This document shows, one piece after another, positions 8,271-17,517 of a DNA stretch of 64,000 nt. The notes under the pieces are model-generated. The model saw only the letters and a list, made by a program, of their open reading frames with translations, made no database searches and had not been told where the DNA came from. The DNA is taken from NCBI GenBank assembly GCA_001650895.1, contig LXYH01000006.1, positions 124,001 to 188,000 of the forward strand, read 5' to 3'. The position numbers and the translations under genes were made by a program. This DNA comes from Rhodobacteraceae bacterium EhC02 (GTDB lineage: Bacteria; Pseudomonadota; Alphaproteobacteria; Rhodobacterales; Rhodobacteraceae). The stretch's first letter is position 1; the number at the start of each line of letters is the position of its first letter.

Positions 8271-9596
8271 ATGGCTGGAATTCCTCACGACCATTACGAA
8301 CCGAAGTCCGGTGGAGAGAAGTGGCTGCATTCGCGCCTGCCCATCGTGGCTTTGATCTATGACACGATCATGATCCCCACACCCAAGAACCTGAACTGGA
8401 TGTGGATCTGGGGTATCGTTCTGACCTTCTGTCTTGCGATGCAGATCGTGACCGGCATCATCCTGGTGATGCACTACACGCCGCATGTCGATCTGGCCTT
8501 CGCCTCGGTCGAACACATCATGCGGAACGTGAATGGCGGGCACATGCTGCGCTACCTGCACCAGAACGGTGCATCGCTGTTCTTTGTGGCCGTATACCTG
8601 CACATTTTCCGCGGTCTCTACTACGGCAGCTACAAGGCCCCGCGCGAGATCACATGGATCATCGGCATGCTGATCTACCTGCTGATGATGGCGACCGCCT
8701 TCATGGGCTACGTTCTGCCCTGGGGTCAGATGTCGTTCTGGGGTGCAACCGTGATCACCGGCCTGTTCGGCGCGATCCCGTTCATCGGCGAACCGATCCA
8801 GACCTGGCTGCTGGGCGGACCGGCCGTGGACAACGCAACGCTGAACCGCTTCTTCTCGCTGCACTACCTGCTGCCCTTCGTGATCGCAGCGCTGGTGGCC
8901 GTACACATCTGGGCCTTCCACACGACGGGCAACAACAACCCCACCGGGGTCGAGGTGCGCCGCACGTCCAAGGAAGACGCCGCAAAGGACACGCTTCCGT
9001 TCTGGCCCTACTTCGTGATGAAGGACCTGTTCGCGCTGGCCCTGATCATGGTCATCTTCTTCGCGATCGTCGGCTTCATGCCCAACTACCTGGGTCACCC
9101 CGACAACTACATCGAGGCGAACGCGCTTGCGACGCCGGCGCATATCGTCCCGGAATGGTACTTCCTGCCGTTCTACGCGATCCTGCGCGCCTTCACCGCA
9201 GATGTGTGGGTCGTGATGTTCGCGGACTGGATCACCGGCGGCATCATCGATGCCAAGTTCTTCGGTGTTCTGGCGATGTTCGGTGCGATCGCGGTCATGG
9301 CGCTGGCGCCCTGGCTGGACACCAGCCGCGTCCGTTCGGGCCGCTATCGTCCGATGTTCAAGTGGTGGTTCGCCCTGCTGTGCGTTGACTTCGTGGTGCT
9401 GACCTGGGTCGGCGCAATGCCCGCGGAGGAGCCTTATGCAACGATCTCGCTGATCGCCTCGGCCTATTGGTTCGCCTACTTCCTGGTGATCCTGCCGCTG
9501 CTGGGTGTCATCGAAAAGCCGCAGGCTGCGCCCGCGACGATCGAGGAAGACTTCAACGCGCATTACGGTGCGACGTCCGGCACCCCTGCCGAATAA
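8271..9596 (+). CDS. petB: Cytochrome b of the bc1 complex
   Basis: This 441-residue integral membrane subunit carries hemes bL and bH and both quinone sites. It has the expected 8 helices, the [20 protein letters not shown] segment after the first heme helices, paired heme histidines in helices B and D, and the Qo motif [13 protein letters not shown] (about residues 294-306). The length and C-terminal extension fit alphaproteobacterial cytochrome b. It starts 12 bases after petA with an AAAGGAAAA ribosome site. Confidence 0.97.
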   Translation: MAGIPHDHYEPKSGGEKWLHSRLPIVALIYDTIMIPTPKNLNWMWIWGIVLTFCLAMQIVTGIILVMHYTPHVDLAFASVEHIMRNVNGGHMLRYLHQNGASLFFVAVYLHIFRGLYYGSYKAPREITWIIGMLIYLLMMATAFMGYVLPWGQMSFWGATVITGLFGAIPFIGEPIQTWLLGGPAVDNATLNRFFSLHYLLPFVIAALVAVHIWAFHTTGNNNPTGVEVRRTSKEDAAKDTLPFWPYFVMKDLFALALIMVIFFAIVGFMPNYLGHPDNYIEANALATPAHIVPEWYFLPFYAILRAFTADVWVVMFADWITGGIIDAKFFGVLAMFGAIAVMALAPWLDTSRVRSGRYRPMFKWWFALLCVDFVVLTWVGAMPAEEPYATISLIASAYWFAYFLVILPLLGVIEKPQAAPATIEEDFNAHYGATSGTPAE

Positions 9597-9612
9597 GAAA
9601 GGAATAGGGATC

Positions 9613-10404
9613 ATGATGAGAAAGATTGCGATTGCCGCAGTTGCTGCCCTGACCCTTTCGGGTGGGGCGGCCATGGCAGCCGGGGCTGCTGGCCATGTCG
9701 AGGATGTGGACTTCTCGTTCGAAGGGCCGTTCGGTACCTTCGACCAGAACCAGCTGCAGCGCGGACTTCAGGTCTATACCGAAGTCTGTGCGGCATGCCA
9801 CGGGTTGAAATTCGTGCCGCTGCGCACCCTGGCTGATGAAGGCGGACCCAATCTGCCGGCAGACCAAGTGCGTGCCTATGCGGCCCAGTTCGAGATTTTC
9901 GATCCCGAGCTGGACGATTTCCGCCCGCGCACCGAAACCGACCATTTCCCGGAATCGAACCTGTCCAACGCACCGGACCTGTCCTTGATGGCGAAAGCGC
10001 GCGCAGGGTTCCACGGGCCCTATGGCAGCGGTCTGAACCAGCTGTTCAAGGGGATGGGCGGACCGGAGTATATCCATTCGCTGCTGATGGGCTACACGGG
10101 CGAGGAAAAGGTCGAGGCCGGTACAACCCTGTATGAGAACAAGGCTTTCCCCGGTGGCTGGATCGGCATGGCGCCGCCGCTCTACGAGGATCAAATGGAA
10201 TATGCAGACGGCCACAGCAACGAGATGGAGGCGGTCGCGGAAGATGTCGCCGCCTTCCTGATGTGGACCGCAGAGCCCAAGATGATGGCCCGCAAGCAGA
10301 CCGGCTTTATCGCCGTGCTGTTCCTGTCGGTCCTCACCGTACTGCTGTACCTGACCAACAAGCGGATCTGGATGCCAGTGAAGCGCAAGGAAAAGAACGC
10401 CTGA
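9613..10404 (+). CDS. petC: Cytochrome c1
   Basis: This 263-residue c-type cytochrome passes electrons from the Rieske protein to soluble cytochrome c. It has a signal peptide ([22 protein letters not shown]), the heme site C59-A-A-C62-H63, a likely axial Met186 in [11 protein letters not shown], and a C-terminal anchor helix (about residues 232-252, [17 protein letters not shown]). I chose ATG 9613 with GGAATAGGG upstream; 9616 is also an ATG. It closes the petABC operon ahead of a terminator. Confidence 0.96.
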   Translation: MMRKIAIAAVAALTLSGGAAMAAGAAGHVEDVDFSFEGPFGTFDQNQLQRGLQVYTEVCAACHGLKFVPLRTLADEGGPNLPADQVRAYAAQFEIFDPELDDFRPRTETDHFPESNLSNAPDLSLMAKARAGFHGPYGSGLNQLFKGMGGPEYIHSLLMGYTGEEKVEAGTTLYENKAFPGGWIGMAPPLYEDQMEYADGHSNEMEAVAEDVAAFLMWTAEPKMMARKQTGFIAVLFLSVLTVLLYLTNKRIWMPVKRKEKNA

Positions 10405-10428
10405 TCCGTTTCGGACAAGTCGAAGTGG

Positions 10429-10454
10429 AAAACCCCGCCTTGTGCGGGGTTTTT
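10429..10454 (+). terminator. Intrinsic terminator of petABC
   Basis: AAAACCCCGC / GCGGGGTTTT stem with a CTTGT loop and a following T-rich stretch lies 25 bases after the petC stop. It is also close to the 3' end of the convergent thiQ and, being A-flanked on the other side, could act in both directions. Confidence 0.85.
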
Positions 10455-10468
10455 CTTTGCCGTGCCCC

Positions 10469-11164
10469 TCAGTCGCCCAGATAAGCCGCCAGGGATGGAG
10501 GTGGGTTGTCCAGCAAGGCATCCGTGGGCTGCGGCGGCAGGGCAGTGCCTTCGGCCACAAGGATCGTCAATGGCGCGATCCGCCTTGCATCGAAGGGATC
10601 GTGACTGACCATCAGAAGAGTCGCACCAGTTTCGCGGGCAAGATCCGCGACGAGGTCCAGCATCTCGGCTTTGAGGGCCGGCCCAAGGGCCGCAAACGGC
10701 TCATCCAGCAGGATCAGGGGGCGACGCTGGACCAAGACCCGCGCCAAGGCCACGCGCCCCTGCTGCCCCCCCGACAAGGCACCAGGTTTGCGCGCACCAT
10801 AGCCGTCAAGGCCCACCCGTCGCAGGGCATCGGATACGCGCTGTTCGTCCCCTTGGCTCCGACGCAGGTCAGGCCGGATCCCCAATCCGACATTTTGCGC
10901 CGCAGTCAGGTGCGGAAAAAGGTTGTTGTCCTGAAAGAGCATGGAAATGGGGCGTTTCGCCGGTGGCAGGGTGGTGATGTCCTGCCCTTGCCACAGGACG
11001 CGGCCCTGCACCGGTGCAAAGAACCCCGCGATGACATTGAGAAGAGTTGACTTGCCGGCACCGGAGGGACCGATGACAGCCGCCACCGTCCCTGCCTGCA
11101 GCGACAGATCGGCGCGCAGGACAAAGGTGTCCTGACGGATTACCAGGCTTTCAAGTGTCAGCAT
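10469..11164 (-). CDS. thiQ: Thiamine ABC transporter ATP-binding protein
   Basis: This 231-residue ABC ATPase energises thiamine/TPP import. It shows Walker A GPSGAGKST (about residues 32-40), a Q-loop (LFQDNNLFPH), signature LSGGQQGR and Walker B LILLDEP followed by the H-loop VSHDP. At 231 residues it is short, like other ThiQ proteins, and lacks the TOBE domain of Pot/Mal ATPases. I chose ATG 11164 with GGGGAGGG upstream rather than a TTG 21 bases earlier. It overlaps thiP by 14 bases and is the last gene of thiBPQ. Confidence 0.9.
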   Translation of the reverse strand: MLTLESLVIRQDTFVLRADLSLQAGTVAAVIGPSGAGKSTLLNVIAGFFAPVQGRVLWQGQDITTLPPAKRPISMLFQDNNLFPHLTAAQNVGLGIRPDLRRSQGDEQRVSDALRRVGLDGYGARKPGALSGGQQGRVALARVLVQRRPLILLDEPFAALGPALKAEMLDLVADLARETGATLLMVSHDPFDARRIAPLTILVAEGTALPPQPTDALLDNPPPSLAAYLGD

Positions 11165-12716
11165 CTTGCCGCCCTCCCCGATCAAACAGCCAGAACAGCA
11201 GCAGGCTGAACACCAGCAGAATCAGCCCTGCTCCTGCCGCCGCGTCCATCTTGTAGGCCCCCATGAGCCGCAGGATCTGAAGCGGCAAGGTCGCGCGATC
11301 AGGATCGGCAAAAAGGGCGATCACACCAAGGTCACCCATCGACAGCGCAGCCGCAAGCCCGGCTGAAAACCCAAGCGGGCGGCGCATGCGGGGAAGGGTC
11401 AGACCCCGCAATCGCGCAAGACCGGTCATGCCAAGACTGTCGGCCAATGGTCCGAAATCGCGCTCGATATCCCGCAAGACGGGGGCCATGACCCGCAGGG
11501 CAAAGGGCAGCGCCGCCATCGCATTGACCAGCACCGTCACCGCAAAGGCCCAGCGTGCCGGATCGCTGACCGGATTGATCAGAAGAAACAGCCCGGTGCC
11601 GATCACCAGCGGGGACGCCGCGATGCCAAGCAGCCCCAGCGCTTCGACCCCGCGCCTTTGCAGCGCCAGATGAGCCAGCGCAAGGGCCATTGCCACCGTT
11701 AGAACAGTCGATGACAAGGCCATGACCACCGATACCCATGCCGCCCGCCAGACCTGTATCGGTACCGCGTCCAGCCCTGACAGACCACGCCAGACAACCG
11801 CCCCTAGGGGCAACAAGAGAAACAGCGCCGCAATCAGCAGAACAAGGCAGTCCAGCATCTGCAGCGGCCACTGCTCGGCTTCCCAGCGGCGCGGCACCCT
11901 ATCCATGCCACGTCCGAATCCGTCCAGAAGGCTCAGACGCAAGGCCAGACCTGCGGCCAGCATGACGATCGCCATCTGCAAAACGGACAGAACCGCAGCG
12001 CGGCCAAGATCGAAATCAAGCCGGAATGCCTGGTAGATCGCCAGTTCGACCGTCGTCGCGCGCGGCCCGCCGCCAAGGGTCAGCGCCACGGCAAAGCTGC
12101 TCAGGCAGATTGCAAAGATCAAGAGCAGCGCACCCGGCAATGTGGCGCGCAGCATCGGCCATTCCAGTAGACGGAACACATCGCGCGGCTGGCAGCCAAG
12201 ACTTGCCGCAAGGCGGAATCTCTCGGCCGGAATCCCCTGCCACCCCTGCAACAGGATACGGGTGGCCAGTGGCAGATTGAAAAAGACATGCGCCAGAACG
12301 ACCCCATGCAGCCCATAGATCTGCACAGGCGGCAGGCCGATCCATGCCAGTGCCTGATTGACGATCCCGGACCGTCCGAACACCGCCAAAAGCCCCAGAA
12401 CCGCGACAATGACCGGCAGGATGAAGGGCGCGCCCATCAGCGTGATCAGGACGGATCGGCCCGGAAACTGGCGACGCGCCAGGGCCCGGGCCACAGGGAT
12501 GGCCAGGATCACGCTGAAGATGGCAGACAGAACCGCCTGGAAAACCGTGAAACGGACGGCCGACCAATCGGCCGGGCCAGGCAGGCTTGCCCCGCTTGCG
12601 CGCCAGAACACCGCCAGCAAGGGCAGCACGACAAAGGCCACCAGCAGCGTTGCCGCAGCCCAACCGGCCCATGGGCCCGCCGGGTGCCGTCCTAGCGGGA
12701 CAGGACGCGCAGCCAT
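11151..12716 (-). CDS. thiP: Thiamine ABC transporter permease
   Basis: This 521-residue inner-membrane permease has two homologous binding-protein-dependent transport domains in tandem, about 12 membrane helices in all. Two EAA-like loops are visible: one near RLAASLGCQPRDVFRLLEWP (about residues 180-200), the other near LADSLGMTGLARLRGLTLP (about 425-443). The fused double domain is the ThiP/FbpB/SfuB arrangement. Placement between thiB and thiQ under a TPP riboswitch decides for thiamine. ATG 12716 lies 25 bases inside thiB. Confidence 0.9.
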   Translation of the reverse strand: MAARPVPLGRHPAGPWAGWAAATLLVAFVVLPLLAVFWRASGASLPGPADWSAVRFTVFQAVLSAIFSVILAIPVARALARRQFPGRSVLITLMGAPFILPVIVAVLGLLAVFGRSGIVNQALAWIGLPPVQIYGLHGVVLAHVFFNLPLATRILLQGWQGIPAERFRLAASLGCQPRDVFRLLEWPMLRATLPGALLLIFAICLSSFAVALTLGGGPRATTVELAIYQAFRLDFDLGRAAVLSVLQMAIVMLAAGLALRLSLLDGFGRGMDRVPRRWEAEQWPLQMLDCLVLLIAALFLLLPLGAVVWRGLSGLDAVPIQVWRAAWVSVVMALSSTVLTVAMALALAHLALQRRGVEALGLLGIAASPLVIGTGLFLLINPVSDPARWAFAVTVLVNAMAALPFALRVMAPVLRDIERDFGPLADSLGMTGLARLRGLTLPRMRRPLGFSAGLAAALSMGDLGVIALFADPDRATLPLQILRLMGAYKMDAAAGAGLILLVFSLLLFWLFDRGGRQDADT

Positions 12717-13669
12717 TCGTCCAGCGCCAGATCGCGCAGCGCATCGGCTTGGTCGATCGGTGCCAAAATCGCCTTTTCAGGCTGGATCAGGGTCGAAAAT
12801 CCATCAGGCAACCCGCCTTCCGGCATGACGACCGGATACATCCAGTTGGTCGTGGGAATGATCGACTGGAACGCGTTGCCCAACATGAAGCGCAGGAACT
12901 GGTCGGCCAGTTCGGGCTGATCGGTGGCCGCCAGTTTGCCCGCAACCTCGATCTGCATGTAGTGCCCTTCGGCGAAAGGAAGGGCCACCTTGCTGTCGTC
13001 TTCCTCGGCAATCAGGTGATAGGCGGGCGATGTCGTGTAGGACAGGACCAGATCGGCCTCACCTTCCAGGAACAGGCCGTAAGCCTCGGACCAGCCGGGG
13101 GTGACAGTCACGATATTGTCGGCCAGCCCCTCCCAGATAGCGGCGGCTTCGTCGCCATAGGCGGATTTGACCCACATCAGCAGGCCAAGACCGGGGGTGG
13201 ATGACCGTGGATCCTGGATCACGATCTTCAGGTCGCTGGCTGCCAGTTCGCGGAAATCGGCGGGCTGTGCCGCACCACGGTTCCCGACAAAGGCGAAGTA
13301 ACCCCAGTCATAGGGCAGGAACAGCGGGTCGGTCCATTCCACCGGCAGGTCCAGATCGGTTTCGATCGTATGCGCCATGAAGAGGCCGGTTTCCAGCGCC
13401 GCGGCGATCAGGCCGGTATCGAGGCCCAGCACGATATCGGCCTCGCTGCGCGCCCCTTCCAGACGAAGACGCCCCAGAAGAGCCGCGCCATCGCCCGCAG
13501 CGACCAGGTTCAGGATGCAGCCGCATTCCGCCTCGAAGGCTTCCTTCACAGCAGGCCCGGGTCCCCAGTCAGAGACGAAACTGTCATAGGTATAAACCGT
13601 CAGTTCCGGGGTCTGGGCCAGTGCGGGACCTGCAGCCAGGACGGTGGCAATCACGAGATGGGGCTTCAT
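12692..13669 (-). CDS. thiB: Thiamine-binding periplasmic protein
   Basis: This 325-residue periplasmic binding protein delivers thiamine, TMP or TPP to ThiPQ. It has a signal peptide (MKPHLVIATVLAAGPALA) and the ThiB-type beginning of the mature chain, PELTVYTYDSFVSDWGPGP, followed by EAECGCILN. The segments ARSEADIVLGLDTGL and DWGYFAFV also fit. I chose ATG 13669 because it begins the signal peptide and has a GGA-rich ribosome site; the frame is open 48 bases upstream without homology. First gene after the riboswitch. Confidence 0.92.
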   Translation of the reverse strand: MKPHLVIATVLAAGPALAQTPELTVYTYDSFVSDWGPGPAVKEAFEAECGCILNLVAAGDGAALLGRLRLEGARSEADIVLGLDTGLIAAALETGLFMAHTIETDLDLPVEWTDPLFLPYDWGYFAFVGNRGAAQPADFRELAASDLKIVIQDPRSSTPGLGLLMWVKSAYGDEAAAIWEGLADNIVTVTPGWSEAYGLFLEGEADLVLSYTTSPAYHLIAEEDDSKVALPFAEGHYMQIEVAGKLAATDQPELADQFLRFMLGNAFQSIIPTTNWMYPVVMPEGGLPDGFSTLIQPEKAILAPIDQADALRDLALDEWLRVLSR

Positions 13670-13718
13670 TCTATCCTCCAACGATCCGGGCTTCGGGGCA
13701 GTGTGGAGGGCGTCCATA

Positions 13719-13802
13719 CCTTCCCTCCGCCGGGTCTAACCGGTTCAGGTTCAACGGGTTCGCCTTGCGGCATCTCAGCGTGGCGGCAGGCCATGCACCC
13801 CG
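13719..13802 (-). promoter_or_regulatory. TPP riboswitch (THI element)
   Basis: Reading the minus strand, the leader of thiB contains the conserved THI-box parts in order: GGGGTGC, GCTGAGATG, ACCCGTTGAACCTGAACC, GGTTAGACC and GGCGGAGGGAAGG. The P2/P4 cores (CTGAGA and CCTGAACC-type) are intact. It ends about 50 bases before the thiB start, so it probably acts on translation or early termination, lowering thiBPQ expression when TPP is abundant. Confidence 0.95.
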
Positions 13803-13903
13803 AGGTCAGCGCGACCCTAGTGCCGCAGGACAGCCCCATCAAGGCAAAACCGCTTGAGACAGGGCAAGCGCCCCGCTAGACCAGCCGCAAAGGAGTGCTG
13901 CAC

Positions 13904-15019
13904 ATGAGCATGAACAGCTTTGGCCATCTGTTCCGCGTGACCACCTGGGGCGAAAGCCACGGGCCTGCGCTGGGGGCGACCGTTGACGGCTGCCCGCCGG
14001 GGATCGTAATCGACGAAGGCATGATCCAGCACTGGCTGGACAAGCGCAAACCGGGGCAGAACAAATATACGACCCAACGGCGCGAGGCTGACGAGGTGCG
14101 CATCCTGTCGGGTGTGTTCGACGGGCAGACAACAGGCACGCCCGTGCAGCTGATGATCGAGAATACCGACCAGCGGTCCAAGGACTATGGCGACATCGCC
14201 GAGAAATTCCGCCCCGGACATGCCGACATCACCTATTGGCAGAAATACGGGGTGCGGGACTATCGTGGCGGCGGGCGGTCCTCGGCGCGCGAAACAGCCG
14301 CACGGGTGGCTGCAGGTGGCCTTGCCCGGGCGGCGCTGGCGACGCTTGCCCCCGAGGTCCAGATCACCGGCTACATGACACAGATCGGCCCGCACGGGAT
14401 CGACCGCGATCGGTTCGACTGGGACCAGATCGACCAGAACCCGTTCTGGACACCGGATGCCGTGGCCGCCGCCGCATGGGCAGATTACCTTGACGGTCTG
14501 CGCAAGTCGGGCAACTCGGTCGGGGCGATCATTGAGGTGGTTGCGCGAGGCGTGCCAGCTGGGCTTGGCGCACCGATTTATGGCAAGTTAGACACTGATC
14601 TGGCTGCGGCGATGATGTCTATCAACGCAGTCAAAGGCGTGGAAATCGGGGAGGGCATGGCCGCGGCGATGCTGACCGGCGAAGAAAACGCCGATGAGAT
14701 CTTCCTGGGAAATGACGGCAAGCCGGTCTATTCGTCGAACCATGCGGGCGGCATCCTGGGCGGCATTTCAACCGGGCAGGACGTTGTCGTCAGGTTCGCG
14801 GTCAAGCCGACATCGTCGATCCTGAAATCGCGGCAGACCATCACCAAGGGCGGTCAGGCCGCCGAGATCATTACCAAGGGTCGGCACGATCCCTGCGTCG
14901 GCATCCGCGCCGTTCCGGTGGGCGAGGCGATGATGGCCTGCGTCATCCTTGATCACATCCTGTTGCACCGAGGTCAGATCGGCGGTGCTGTCGGCGAGAC
15001 CCGTGGGCACATCGGGTAG
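13904..15019 (+). CDS. aroC: Chorismate synthase
   Basis: AroC forms chorismate from EPSP, the last shikimate-pathway step, using reduced FMN. The 371-residue protein has the family signatures [18 protein letters not shown] near the N-terminus, [15 protein letters not shown] with [19 protein letters not shown] (about residues 123-142), and [17 protein letters not shown] chose ATG 13904, eight bases after AGGAG, so the product begins [16 protein letters not shown]. It is divergent from the thiB leader; the AEC transporter follows after 3 bases. Confidence 0.96.
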   Translation: MSMNSFGHLFRVTTWGESHGPALGATVDGCPPGIVIDEGMIQHWLDKRKPGQNKYTTQRREADEVRILSGVFDGQTTGTPVQLMIENTDQRSKDYGDIAEKFRPGHADITYWQKYGVRDYRGGGRSSARETAARVAAGGLARAALATLAPEVQITGYMTQIGPHGIDRDRFDWDQIDQNPFWTPDAVAAAAWADYLDGLRKSGNSVGAIIEVVARGVPAGLGAPIYGKLDTDLAAAMMSINAVKGVEIGEGMAAAMLTGEENADEIFLGNDGKPVYSSNHAGGILGGISTGQDVVVRFAVKPTSSILKSRQTITKGGQAAEIITKGRHDPCVGIRAVPVGEAMMACVILDHILLHRGQIGGAVGETRGHIG

Positions 15020-15022
15020 ACC

Positions 15023-15967
15023 TTGGGCGCGATCCTGACCATCACCTTTCCGATCTTCGCATTGATCGCGATTGGATACGGGGCGGTACGCGCAGGCCTG
15101 TTCACGCAGTCCGACATGAAGACGCTGGGCAAATATGTTCTGAACATCGCCTTGCCGGCACTGCTGTTCAACGCCATCGCAACGCGCGATCTGGGCGAGG
15201 TGCTGAACCTTGGGTATCTTGCCGTGTTCGCCTTGGGTGGATTGCTGACGATTGGCGTGACGTTCCTGTGGTTCACCCTTCAGGGTACGGGCCCCGCCCG
15301 GCGCGCGATCGCCGTCATGGGATCGACATGCCCCAATTCGGGCTTCGTGGGATATCCGGTGATGTTGCTGGTCTTTCCCGATCTGGCGGGTGTGGTGCTG
15401 GCACTGAACATGGTGGTTGAAAACTTCCTGTTAATCCCGCTTTGCCTGATGCTTCTGGAATCGTCACGTGACCGGCAGGGCAAATCGCTGCTGCGGATCG
15501 CGGGAGGCATCATCCTGGGGGTCGTGCGTCGGCCCATGGTGATCGGCCTGATACTAGGCCTTCTGGTGATGCTGTCGGGGCTGCCTGTCCCACAGATGAT
15601 CATGCGCTTGATGGAGGTGCTGGCCGCCTCGTCCAGCGCGCTTGCCCTGTTCGTGATAGGCGGCTCGCTTGTGGGCCTTCCGATTGTCGGGCAACGGTCG
15701 CTGGCAGCACAGATCGTGGCCGGAAAATTGCTGATCAGCCCGGCCATGACCGCGCTGGTCCTGATGACCTTGCCCCTGATCGGCCTGCCCTTGCTGTCCG
15801 GTGACATGGCCGTGGCCGTGATCCTTTCGACGGCCATGCCCATGTTTGGAATCTATACGCTTCTGGCCCAGGATTACGGGCATGAGGGTATCGCATCAAT
15901 CGCGCTTCTGGGTGCGACGGGGGGTGCTTTCTTTACACTCAGCGGGCTGCTGGCGCTTCTGACCTGA
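15023..15967 (+). CDS. AEC family (auxin efflux carrier-like) transporter
   Basis: This 314-residue protein has ten predicted membrane helices and belongs to the AEC carriers, which in bacteria export or import organic acids such as malate; the substrate here is unknown. The opening LTITFPIFALIAIGYGAVRAG and the mid-protein NSGFVGYPVMLLVFPDLAG are family hallmarks. The start appears to be TTG 15023, three bases after aroC, since no ATG or GTG gives a full first helix. It is likely cotranscribed with aroC. Confidence 0.85.
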   Translation: MGAILTITFPIFALIAIGYGAVRAGLFTQSDMKTLGKYVLNIALPALLFNAIATRDLGEVLNLGYLAVFALGGLLTIGVTFLWFTLQGTGPARRAIAVMGSTCPNSGFVGYPVMLLVFPDLAGVVLALNMVVENFLLIPLCLMLLESSRDRQGKSLLRIAGGIILGVVRRPMVIGLILGLLVMLSGLPVPQMIMRLMEVLAASSSALALFVIGGSLVGLPIVGQRSLAAQIVAGKLLISPAMTALVLMTLPLIGLPLLSGDMAVAVILSTAMPMFGIYTLLAQDYGHEGIASIALLGATGGAFFTLSGLLALLT

Positions 15968-16109
15968 TCAGGAAAGCGCGGCGGTTCATGGAGAATCCTT
16001 CGGGTGAACGGGCTGGGTCAAGTTTCCTGCCAACGGTCTAGACGGGTCGCCGCGCGCCTGTCATCACACGTTGCCTTCAACCACCGTCACGAGACCGTGG
16101 GGCCCTGTT

Positions 16110-16982
16110 TCAAGCCGCCGGTTTCTGGCGCGAAAGCTGTACGGCAAGGATGCCGGCGGCGATGATCACCACGCCGACAATGTCGAGGAGTCCCAGCGCC
16201 TCACCCAGAAGGACGGCGGCGATGGCCACACCGAAGAACGGGTTGAGGAAATGAAAGGTCGCCGCCTTGACCGCACCGATCTGGTTAACCAGCGTGAACC
16301 AGACCCAGGTGGCCGCAAGTCCCGGGACCAGCGTGGTATAAAGGAAGGCCACGACAAGTTTCCAGTTCATGGTCACTTCGATCGTCTCGAACATGGCGGA
16401 ACTGACCGCAAGAACCGCAGAACCCACGAACATCTGCAGCCCGACGATCATCATGACATTGCCACCCGATGAAGCCCCGCGCACGGACAGGGTCGCCACG
16501 GTCAGTGCTGCGGCGCCGAGGATGCAAAGCATGAGACCATAAAGGTCCACCCCGGCGTCCAGCCGCGCGCCCATGATCAGACCCACACCCAGAAAACCCA
16601 GAACAAGGCCGACAAGGCCCAGACGCGGCAGCTTTTCGCGAAAGATCGCCCATCCCGCAAAGGCCACCATCAGCGGCATGGAGGATGCGATGATCGACGC
16701 AACAGAAGCCTCGACCGTCTGCATCGCAACGAAGTTCAAGCCCAGGTAAAGCGCATTCTGGCAGAGGCCGAAGATGATCGTCGCGCGCCACTGCGCACGG
16801 GTCAGCCGGAAGGTCTGGCCCAGCGCCAGCGCGATACCGACGCCGATGAGCCCTGACAGAAAGAACCGCAGCGACAGAGAGGCCAGAGGAGGCGCATAAG
16901 CGACGATGATCCGCGCCGAGGTGAAGGCCGAGGACCACATCAGGGCAAACATCAAACCCATGGCGATTGCGCGAATATTCAA
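16110..16982 (-). CDS. DMT superfamily (EamA) transporter
   Basis: This drug/metabolite transporter has ten membrane helices in two EamA repeats and about 290 residues. The first repeat starts IRAIAMGLMFALMWSSAFTSARIIVAYAPP; the second ends in PFFGVAIAAVLLGEALGLLDIVGV. The substrate is unknown; relatives export amino acids or nucleotides. The start is uncertain: TTG 16982 gives the expected N-terminus, while an ATG exists 18 bases further in and an open frame extends to 17039. It is transcribed toward the AEC gene; the 142 bases between them show nothing notable. Confidence 0.83.
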   Translation of the reverse strand: MNIRAIAMGLMFALMWSSAFTSARIIVAYAPPLASLSLRFFLSGLIGVGIALALGQTFRLTRAQWRATIIFGLCQNALYLGLNFVAMQTVEASVASIIASSMPLMVAFAGWAIFREKLPRLGLVGLVLGFLGVGLIMGARLDAGVDLYGLMLCILGAAALTVATLSVRGASSGGNVMMIVGLQMFVGSAVLAVSSAMFETIEVTMNWKLVVAFLYTTLVPGLAATWVWFTLVNQIGAVKAATFHFLNPFFGVAIAAVLLGEALGLLDIVGVVIIAAGILAVQLSRQKPAA

Positions 16983-17026
16983 GTCTGTTTCTGCCTGTCT
17001 GCCGGGTTGCGATGACACCCAAAGCA

Positions 17027-17053
17027 AAAGGGCCGCCACAGGGGCGACCCTTT
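17027..17053 (-). terminator. Intrinsic terminator of the HU gene
   Basis: The stem AAAGGG-c-CGCC pairs with GGCG-a-CCCTTT (one mismatch, loop about 5 bases) and lies 25 bases downstream of the HU stop codon on the minus strand. Confidence 0.7.
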
Positions 17054-17077
17054 CGGAATTTCGTCAGGGATGCAAGA

Positions 17078-17365
17078 TCAGCCGTTCACGCTGTCCTTGA
17101 GGGCCTTGGCGATGGTCATCTTGACGACCTTGTCGGCGTCCTTCTGCATCTGCTCGCCGGTGGCGGGGTTGCGCACCATGCGCGAGGGACGCTCGCGGCA
17201 GTAGATCTTGCCGATACCGGGCAGGGTCACTGCACCGCCGGCACCCACTTCACGGGTGATGATCGCCACCACAGCATCCAGCGCGCTGCCTGCGGTTTTC
17301 TTGTCTGCGCCCATTTCATCGGCCAGAGCGGCAACAAGCTGGGTCTTGGTCATCGGTTTTGCCAT
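17078..17365 (-). CDS. HU family DNA-binding protein
   Basis: This 95-residue nucleoid protein bends DNA as a dimer. It contains the HU core: KTQLVAALADEMGADKKTAGSALDAVVAII, the beta-arm sequence PGIGKIYCRERPSRMVRNPATGEQ with RNPATGE and the arm proline region, and the C-terminal helix KVVKMTIAKALKDSV. GGAGACC precedes the ATG. A sigma70-like promoter and a terminator flank it, so it is a single-gene unit. Confidence 0.93.
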   Translation of the reverse strand: MAKPMTKTQLVAALADEMGADKKTAGSALDAVVAIITREVGAGGAVTLPGIGKIYCRERPSRMVRNPATGEQMQKDADKVVKMTIAKALKDSVNG

Positions 17366-17412
17366 TTCTTGGTCTCCTTCAACTGCCCGATCTGTTGGGG
17401 CTCATTTGTTAG

Positions 17413-17441
17413 ATTTAACTGTATCTCGTGTCTAAACACAA
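17413..17441 (-). promoter_or_regulatory. Candidate sigma70 promoter of the HU gene
   Basis: On the minus strand TTGTGT (-35, complement of 17436-17441) and TTAAAT (-10, complement of 17413-17418) are separated by 17 bases, about 40 bases upstream of the HU ATG. The surrounding DNA is AT-rich relative to the window. Confidence 0.45.
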
Positions 17442-17517
17442 CGAATAGTGGGCCAACACAAGATCAAAACGTGCGAATATACGCTTTTTTCCCCGTGATA
17501 GCGCGAATTCGCCCGGT

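Noticed and set aside
7839-9674. A 611-codon open frame on the minus strand across petA and petB
   Set aside because: It is antisense to two unmistakable genes, is rich in Arg/His/Gln/Asp in the way high-GC shadow frames are, and shows no domain or ribosome site.
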